From Lachancea thermotolerans CBS 6340 (taxonomy: Eukaryota; Ascomycota; Saccharomycetes; Saccharomycetales; Saccharomycetaceae): a stretch of DNA of 64,000 bases. Positions 58,202-64,000 of the stretch are shown here, piece after piece. Numbering within the stretch: the stretch's first letter is position 1; the number at the start of each line of letters is the position of its first letter. The notes under the pieces are model-generated. The model worked only from the letters and a program-made list of their open reading frames with translations, made no database searches and was not told the DNA's origin. The position numbers were made by a program, and so were the translations under genes. The stretch spans positions 310,001-374,000 of the forward strand of contig NC_013082.1 in assembly GCF_000142805.1 (NCBI RefSeq). The letters run 5' to 3'.

Positions 58202-59255
58202 CCCTGCCCCACCACCCTCCAGAAAGACGGGCCCCGCTCTGCAATCCACCGCTCCCAGGGAGCCTCACGGTTCTGTCCCCGCCCCAGCAACAGTGAATAG
58301 ACGCGACGTCCAGTCGAAGTTGTTTACGGACCTTTCTCAGGCAGACATTGACGCTCAACAAAACAGGCGTCTTTCATCGCTCTCTTCGCAGATGACTGGC
58401 GAGCTCAAGGCACTCAACCCTCAGTCAACGGGTTCGTCTTTGACGCATTCCGTATCGATTGGACAATCAATTTTCCACCATTCCGAGTTAACCTCTTTCG
58501 GGCTTAACGCGAGTGTTGCTGAAGTGATTAACGCCACATACAAAGATGGTGTTCTCGCTTCGTCTCAGCTAATAGGTGAAGTTGCACTGAACTATCTAGC
58601 TGACGACCAAGAACTTCCGATAGACATCAACTTGAAAATGAACAATTTCAACAGCTTCGAAAAAGTCATTGTGAACCAAGCATTCATTGAACAAGTCCAG
58701 CCAGAAATTTATAAAATAAATCCTCGTTTCATTCAGTCCAGGACGCTTGGTGCATTCAAATATTCCTTAGCAGACCCGGTGGCTCCTCTTGTCATCCATC
58801 CAGCGTTGAGGTTTGAGGACCACCAAGCTAGCGTTGTTCTCACGCTAAAAATTGCCCCTAACGTAGACTCGTTTGTTCAAGAGTTGACCTTAGATGATCT
58901 CATAGTCTTTGTTTCCATCGAAGGCGCGTCGGCCACAAGTGCACTGTCAAAGCCTCAAGGCTCCTTCAGTAAAGAGAAAAAAAGAATAACATGGAGATTC
59001 TCCGAGCCAGTGACTATCAAGAAAGGCGGAGAAGAGAGGTTAATCGCAAGATTCATGACGGATGGAAGAGCTCATGAATCTTCGAAAGGTGTTGGCGCAA
59101 AGTTCACGATCAAGAGCTACCAATTTGGAAGCGCTTTGGACATGGAAAGCCAAGAGGTTGACGCCGACGATCCATTTGCCGCTAATGCGGGTTGGAAGCC
59201 TGTCACAACAAAGCGGACTTTGGTGGCAGGGAACTATATGGGCTTATCCCAGTGA
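56691..59255 (+). CDS. SYP1: F-BAR and mu-homology endocytic protein Syp1
   Basis: An 854-residue early endocytic adaptor (FCHo family) that arrives first at clathrin sites, also binds septin-related sites, and recruits Ede1. The F-BAR domain covers residues 1-250 ([40 protein letters not shown]). A Ser/Lys-rich middle includes [14 protein letters not shown] Pro-rich part carries a (Gln-Ala)16 run at about residues 473-504. The mu-homology domain is C-terminal, from about residue 590 ([17 protein letters not shown]) to the end, including [20 protein letters not shown] start at the ATG at 56691, which matches the S. cerevisiae start; the upstream in-frame GTG at 56637 is not a yeast start. S. 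cerevisiae Syp1 has 870 residues. The conserved chromosome order resumes here. Confidence 0.95.
58107..58202 (+). repeat. Coding hexanucleotide repeat (CAGGCN)16 in SYP1
   Basis: Sixteen tandem hexamers, almost all CAGGCT or CAGGCA with a last CAGGCC, encode Gln-Ala sixteen times. The run is nearly pure at DNA level, so it is likely to vary in length between strains by slippage. The opposite strand reads as Glu-Pro or Ser-Leu repeats, which are artefacts. Confidence 0.95.
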
Positions 59256-59388
59256 GAAGCTGTAACTTTTACGAGAGTCAAAGGAATACAAGCTGTAGAG
59301 AGCGAAATATATGACAATACTCGTTGTAACTAGATATTCAGCGTGTGAATAATACGGCCTTGAAAGGGCTACGTAGTTTTTTGAGCTC

Positions 59389-60267
59389 TCAGTAACTCGG
59401 AATATGGTCAGCATCGGATCTTGATACCATGTTCCAGCTATGCCACGATCGTACGTTTTCTGAGGCCTTCGATATGCTTGAAGGGCTGGAGCAGCGGCTG
59501 CTCTCGTTATGGTCCGAATTCATGGAACCTACGAGATCGTTGGCGCTTTGGGGTTCTAACAGGAGTTCGCCTTGTAGAGAACAATGCAGCTGAAGATCTC
59601 TGTTAATGAAAGCGGATGGAACGCTTTTGAAGCGGTAAGCTTGGAAGCGAGTAGTGAGCTGTCGCTTGAGAAGGGGCATCATCTGCTCTACAAATTTGCG
59701 AAGCCGAAGCCGCTGCGGAGGGCTCATCAAATCGAGTAAGTGTGCAGTATAATTTTCAGGGTGCTTATGCGAAGGTTCTGATTGTCGGAATGGTCGCAGC
59801 ATGCGGGTTGGTGGAGAGTCATCGACGACTCCCCACGCCTCAATGATATCTTGAATTTTTCTGTTTGCTGGGGCTTGAAAGGTCTGGTTTCTTAGTCCAT
59901 TCTGCAGACACCAGTCGTCAATCCTTTGGGACTTGGAAACTGCAAGTTCAGCTGCGCCCTCCAGCTCTGGCTTCTCAAAGGCAGCTGCGCCCAATAGATC
60001 CCCTACAAGTTCGAGTTCGCGGTTCGCGTCCCGCTCACTGGACGTTGAGAGAATGGCAAACTCCTCAGACTTTACCTCATTTGTGAAAAGTCTTGAGTCC
60101 TCGCTCACAGCATCTTGTTCATGCTGCAAAGGTGCATTCAGTATGTGTATGTCGAGTGCGTTGACGTTACGAGAGAGAAGCTCCTCAACTTCGTCGAAAT
60201 TTTGGTTTGCGAGCGTAGCATGCGCCGCTGAGCGCGAGCCCCTTCTATGATAGCTATTAAATGCCAT
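59389..60267 (-). CDS. ATG36: Probable pexophagy receptor Atg36
   Basis: A 292-residue hydrophilic protein without a named catalytic domain. I assign ATG36 by position: between the MNN5/SYP1 side and GON7, with the orientation of YJL185C next to YJL184W, and with nearly the same length (293 in S. cerevisiae). Atg36 binds peroxisomal Pex3 and links peroxisomes to Atg8 and Atg11 for selective autophagy. Candidate Atg8-interacting motifs are EEFAIL (FAIL at 70-73), followed at once by STSSERD, and FDEV at 24-27. A basic, helical stretch SPPQRLRLRKFVEQMMPLLK lies in the second half. The tail is Ser-rich. It converges on SYP1. Function is inferred from synteny, since sequence conservation in this family is low. 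Confidence 0.7.
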   Translation of the reverse strand: MAFNSYHRRGSRSAAHATLANQNFDEVEELLSRNVNALDIHILNAPLQHEQDAVSEDSRLFTNEVKSEEFAILSTSSERDANRELELVGDLLGAAAFEKPELEGAAELAVSKSQRIDDWCLQNGLRNQTFQAPANRKIQDIIEAWGVVDDSPPTRMLRPFRQSEPSHKHPENYTAHLLDLMSPPQRLRLRKFVEQMMPLLKRQLTTRFQAYRFKSVPSAFINRDLQLHCSLQGELLLEPQSANDLVGSMNSDHNESSRCSSPSSISKASENVRSWHSWNMVSRSDADHIPSY

Positions 60268-60787
60268 GAACCTTTCCTATTTGTTTTTTGTATTCAAAAC
60301 ACTATTAGATTATCGCAAGTCATTAGGGATCTCAGGTGTCAGTATTAAATCTAGTAAATTACCATATAGCTCACACACAAATACACACAATGCACACATA
60401 ACAAGACCAAAAGTCTGGAACAACTTGCTCATGCTAATGTCAGTGCTTCCGTTCGCGATCCCTGAGCCTAATGGCTTCATCGACTACTAGAAGCGTTAAT
60501 TGGTACCACAGACATCGCCCACACGCAGACACTTTCACTGAAAACCTCATTTTGGTATTATTCTCTCAGTGAGCTTACGATGCAATCGCATACTACACAA
60601 CACCATACGGCTAGAGACAATTGCTAGCGTAAAACCTTCACCTTCCCAGTGCCAAGAGCACAATAGGAAGGCTTCATGGGCACGTGCCGTACGTTACTAC
60701 CACATAAAGAAGGTTTTTGGCGTGTTTCTGAGAAATGAAACCTTAATTGGACTGTGAAGCTTAAGACGACAACCCTAGCCGAACGAG
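60268..60787. other. Divergent spacer of ATG36 and RIM1
   Basis: About 520 bases between the two divergent starts. A short ACACAC-rich stretch occurs near 60375-60395 and a GGCACGTGCC palindrome near 60678-60687. I see no gene. Confidence 0.5.
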
Positions 60788-61319
60788 ATGCTTCGTCAAC
60801 AAGTCAGGTCGCTGCACGCTACCGCCAGAAGATACAACTTCTCCAAGATGACTATTGTGGGCCGTATTGGTTCGGATTTCACGGAGTACACTTCTGCCAA
60901 CAACAACAAATACTTGAAGTACAGCGTTGCTTCGCAGCCTAGAAGAGACGGCCCAACAAACTGGTACAATGTCACGGTGTTCAACGAACCCCAAATTAAC
61001 TTTCTGACTCACTATGTTAGAAAAGGGTATGTTGGAAGCTACAATTGATGAGAGCAGGAAAAGCAGATTTACTAACATACCCCGCGTAGTGCTTTGGTTT
61101 ACGTCGAGGCCGACGCAGCCAACTACTCGTTTGAGAGAGAAGACGGGTCCAAGGGAACAACGCTGAGCTTAGTGCAAAGTATGTTCAAGAGGGCATCGAA
61201 AGATGCCGCGCAATCAGTACCGTGAGTGTTTCGCTTTTACTAACTAGTGGCCAATTACAGAGGAGATCAACCTGCTCAAAAATGGCAAGCCAGAGGAGCC
61301 CACCGAGGCATCCACCTAA
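60788..61319 (+). CDS. RIM1: Mitochondrial single-strand DNA-binding protein Rim1, two introns
   Basis: A 128-residue OB-fold SSB that coats single-stranded mitochondrial DNA and is needed for mtDNA replication. Exon 1 is 60788-61026. Intron 1 is 61027-61089 (GTATGT donor, TACTAAC at 61070-61076, TAG acceptor). Exon 2 is 61090-61178. Intron 2 is 61179-61260 (GTATGT, TACTAAC at 61238-61244, CAG acceptor). Exon 3 is 61261-61319. Joined exons give 387 bases in frame. The protein starts with a mitochondrial presequence (MLRQQVRSLHATARRYNFSK). It continues with SASQPRRDG-like sequence (SVASQPRRDGPTNWYNVTVF) and ALVYVEADAANYSFERED across the first splice, and ends NLLKNGKPEEPTEAST after the second. 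S. cerevisiae Rim1 has 135 residues and, as I recall, one intron. Confidence 0.95.
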
Positions 61320-61759
61320 GGGCTCTTCGAGACGCTTGAGAGCCAAAAGCCGGGAGCCTACTGCCAAGAGGAAAGTTTCGAACAACAGGGCAGGGTGACG
61401 GCAGTTTTTGAATAACAGAATATAGCTGACAGTGTAACTCAATATCAGGTATCGTTTAAATCTTGGACTTTACGTAGCCAGTGTCCTTCGACAGACATAT
61501 GCCTTCGTCAGCGCATGAGTTCTCAAACCTCAACTCGAAATCGTCTTGTTCTATAGAATAGAATCTTCAAATTGCCAGCGCTTCTGGAAGGCTGCAGGGG
61601 GGGGGGGCGCTCATTCACCCTTTTGCGTACGCAGCTGAGAGCCCATGGAGGTCTTTACTGCTTAACGTGTATGGCGACTATCTAATGAAGTGTTCTTAGC
61701 TACAAGACCAAGAGTAATATAATACATACAGCCTCGAGACACCCTGGTGCCCAGCCGTT
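61320..61759. other. Spacer between RIM1 and GON7
   Basis: About 440 bases. It contains an uninterrupted run of eleven G at 61597-61607 followed by CGC. Nothing else is recognisable. Confidence 0.6.
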
Positions 61760-62158
61760 ATGCCCAGCCCATTTGCGATCTACAAGTCGCCTAACTCGGA
61801 GCCTCGCGAGTTTCGCGTGGATCCTGCGCGAGACCGCTACAACACTACCAACGGAACCACAACTGGGCCCAGCGCTTATGTGTTGCAAGCTGGCCAGGTT
61901 GACAGGGACAAACCCTCAGAACCCAAATGCAATGAACAAGGAGAGTTCACAGAGCTGAGCATTCTTCGCATGGCGCTGACAGGGCTCCAAGACGACATCA
62001 ACGAGTATTTGACACAGCAGATGGAGGTTGCTAAGAACAAAAAACTGAAGCAAGACGACGAGCAGCGGATAAGTGGTGAGATTAACAAGCTACTTGATGG
62101 AGGCGATGATGACGATGACGATGACGATGACCAAGGTAGCTCTAGCAAAAAAGCGTGA
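61760..62158 (+). CDS. GON7: KEOPS/EKC complex subunit Gon7
   Basis: A 132-residue subunit of the KEOPS complex, which makes the t6A modification at position 37 of ANN-decoding tRNAs and also affects telomeres. Recognisable family stretches are TTGPSAYVLQAGQVDRDKPS near residue 34 and ALTGLQDDINEYLTQQME near 73-90, then NKLLDGGDDD. The C-terminus is a run of nine Asp followed by QGSSSKKA, so most of the protein is acidic and probably disordered. S. cerevisiae Gon7 has 123 residues. Position after ATG36 matches YJL184W. Confidence 0.93.
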   Translation: MPSPFAIYKSPNSEPREFRVDPARDRYNTTNGTTTGPSAYVLQAGQVDRDKPSEPKCNEQGEFTELSILRMALTGLQDDINEYLTQQMEVAKNKKLKQDDEQRISGEINKLLDGGDDDDDDDDDQGSSSKKA

Positions 62159-62428
62159 GGCATCGTGCATTTTTTTCGAAGCTCTCAATCATCCCGAGGT
62201 TCAACCGCTTTTGGCTGGATGAAGAACAATAAATACAGACTCTGGAGCCATGGAGGCTTGGCACGTAGCCGCGTTTCAGAAGACATTTGTGCTATATAAG
62301 ATACGTTAGGCCTCTGTACGTTGTAACTCGCCTTTTTGATGACATAAAAATTAAACGGCTCATCTCCTTTCACAGTGAGTCTCAACGAATCCCTACAGGA
62401 AGAAAGAGGGTATAACGCTGGCCTTGCA

Positions 62429-63916
62429 ATGAAGCAGTCACTACAAGACGGACACGAGGATCAGGAGGAGCTCTCGTCTCGTCATTCCATGGCTCCCGTT
62501 AACGAGAGACGACTTTTGTTCAAAATAGACGTCTTTGTTTTGTCGTTTGTGTGTTTGCAGTACTGGATCAACTATGTCGACCGTGTAGGGTTTGCAAATG
62601 CTTACGTCTCTGGCATGAAAGGGGACTTGGAACTCGAGGGGGACCAATTTAATCTCATCAACACTTGCTTCACTGTTGGGTATATTTTGGGTATGATCCC
62701 CAACAATCTCATCTTGTTAATGGTACAGCCGCGAATTTGGCTGAGTTTCTGCACCCTTGCTTGGGGCGTGCTTACGCTCTCAATGTACAAGGTTACGTCC
62801 TTTCAGCAATGCTGCGCTATTCGCTTTTTCCAGGCGGTGTTCGAGAGTTGCACTTTCTCAGGAACACATTTGATTCTGGGGTCATGGTACAAGGAGAAGG
62901 AGCTTACGATAAGAACCGCTATTTTCACCAGTAGTGGTCTGATTGGCTCAATTTTTAGTGGCTTTATGCAAGTCGCTATCCACAAGTCGCTTGATGGTCG
63001 CCGGGGACTATCTGGATGGAGATGGCTTTTTATCATCGACTTCTTGATCACTATACCAGTGGCAATCTACGGGTTCGTATTCTTCCCCACCACACCAGAC
63101 CATATGAACCGCACTCGCCGCGGCTTGCGCTTGTTCTCCGAAGAGGAGCTTCAATTCGCGAGGAGGCGGCTGCCGGCTCGTAACGAAAGCACGCGCTTGG
63201 ACTGGTCAGTCTTCAAAAGAGTGCTTGGAAGGTGGCATTGGTGGCTATTTAGCTTTGTGTGGATACTCGGCGGTGAGAACATATCGCTGGCATCCAACTC
63301 GACATTTGCGCTGTGGCTTCAGGCCCAGAACTATTCGCTCTCCCAGAAGAACCACTACCCAATGGGCATCTTCGCCGTGGGCGTTGTTGCAACTTGTGGA
63401 GCGGCAGTATATCTTGACAAGGTGCGGCGCAGCAAACACTGGCATGTCGCTGTCTTTATCGGGGTGATAATGTGTGTCGTTGCAGTGATGATCCGTGCCA
63501 GGCCCACGCATCCAGCAGTCCTTTTTACTGCACAGTACATTGGAGGAGTGTGCTACGCCGGACAGGCCGTGTTCTTCGCCTGGGCTAACATAGTGTGTCG
63601 CGATGATCTACAGGAAAGAGCAGTGGTTCTAGCCTCGATGAACATGTTCTCGGGAGCTGTCAATGCGTGGTGGTCACTTGTGTTCTACGCTGCGACGATG
63701 GCCCCGCGGTACGAAAGAGGCTGTTACGCCTTGATAGCTACTTCCATCGCTAGTGGACTTGTTTCGGTGCTCATCCGTTGGCTACAAGTTCGCGAGACAA
63801 AGCAAAAACTCGACCACATTTCCGAAAACTTGAACTACGCAGGAGCAAATGCGGTCCCAGAGGTCATCGAGCCTGATTCCATCGAGCTCAAAGAGCTGGA
63901 AGAAGAGCGCGTTTGA
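62429..63916 (+). CDS. FEN2: Pantothenate/H+ symporter Fen2
   Basis: A 495-residue plasma-membrane transporter of the anion:cation symporter (Dal5-like) group of the major facilitator superfamily; in S. cerevisiae it imports pantothenate (vitamin B5). About 12 transmembrane helices are visible, beginning with LFKIDVFVLSFVCLQYWINY. Signature pieces shared with Fen2 are YVDRVGFANAYVSGMK, ESCTFSGTHLILGSWYKEKE, ARRRLPARNESTRLDWS and ASMNMFSGAVNAWWSL. The tail is acidic. I start at the ATG at 62429; an upstream in-frame GTG at 62375 would not serve in yeast. S. cerevisiae Fen2 has 512 residues. Order RIM1-FEN2 matches YCR028C-A/YCR028C. Confidence 0.96.
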   Translation: MKQSLQDGHEDQEELSSRHSMAPVNERRLLFKIDVFVLSFVCLQYWINYVDRVGFANAYVSGMKGDLELEGDQFNLINTCFTVGYILGMIPNNLILLMVQPRIWLSFCTLAWGVLTLSMYKVTSFQQCCAIRFFQAVFESCTFSGTHLILGSWYKEKELTIRTAIFTSSGLIGSIFSGFMQVAIHKSLDGRRGLSGWRWLFIIDFLITIPVAIYGFVFFPTTPDHMNRTRRGLRLFSEEELQFARRRLPARNESTRLDWSVFKRVLGRWHWWLFSFVWILGGENISLASNSTFALWLQAQNYSLSQKNHYPMGIFAVGVVATCGAAVYLDKVRRSKHWHVAVFIGVIMCVVAVMIRARPTHPAVLFTAQYIGGVCYAGQAVFFAWANIVCRDDLQERAVVLASMNMFSGAVNAWWSLVFYAATMAPRYERGCYALIATSIASGLVSVLIRWLQVRETKQKLDHISENLNYAGANAVPEVIEPDSIELKELEEERV

Positions 63917-64000
63917 TATCGGCAATGAGCATTCTACAGATCCTTAATGTAAACATCACATCGGACGATCAGGTGCGGCTAGCATGTGTTAAAAGTTTTG

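Noticed and set aside
58020-58361. Glu-Pro and Ser-Leu repeat proteins on the minus strand
   Set aside because: These are the complement of the (CAGGCN)16 tract in SYP1.

Overview
This window is nuclear DNA of a budding yeast of the family Saccharomycetaceae that never underwent the whole-genome duplication. Genes are mostly intronless and closely packed. The introns seen carry GTAYGT donors and TACTAAC branch points. The gene order interleaves genes that in Saccharomyces cerevisiae lie on two sister segments: chromosome III (BUD5, PHO87, RBK1, RRP43, ELO2, SNT1, BPH1, RPS14A, SYP1, RIM1, FEN2) and chromosome X (ACO2, PHO90, UBP12, ELO1, CDC6, SOP4, RPS14B, RPS22A, RPL39, SWE1, MNN5, ATG36, GON7). 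Single copies of both sets in one line are what an unduplicated genome should show. Protein similarity and base composition point to the genus Lachancea, with moderate confidence. The S. cerevisiae comparisons are from memory, not from a search.

Layout. Positions 61-6646 hold a Bud5-type RasGEF and the aconitase ACO2, facing each other, followed by a tRNA-Thr(AGT). Positions 8194-22716 hold a PHO87/PHO90-type SPX phosphate transporter, UBP12, RBK1, RRP43, an ELO1/ELO2 elongase and SNT1. A 2.36 kb gene-free spacer leads to CDC6, whose promoter is full of MCB boxes. The giant BEACH gene BPH1 and the ER membrane complex gene SOP4 follow. Next come a strong H/ACA snoRNA candidate in the place of snR189 and a ribosomal protein cluster: RPS14 (intron), RPS22 and RPL39 (intron). 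SWE1 and MNN5 then diverge from a 1.25 kb spacer containing thirteen CACGTG boxes.

From about 43.2 to 56.6 kb the chromosome changes character. Base composition becomes visibly more AT-rich and genes are sparse. Several decayed or unrecognised reading frames appear. Three intact metabolic genes have no counterpart at this place in the S. cerevisiae order: a Gre2-type NADPH aldehyde/ketone reductase, a Put4-like amino-acid permease and a class III PLP aminotransferase. GATAA/GATAAG elements upstream of the permease and the aminotransferase suggest nitrogen-catabolite control. I read this as an accessory insertion that may serve uptake and transamination of an omega-amino acid. From 56.7 kb the conserved order resumes with SYP1, ATG36, RIM1 (here with two introns), GON7 and FEN2.

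Features worth a second look are the snoRNA candidate, the E-box clusters, the accessory metabolic block, the SH3-bearing long Bud5, a structured inverted-repeat element near 11.1 kb, and the Cdc4-type degron in Cdc6. I saw no transposon, CRISPR array, virus or centromere.
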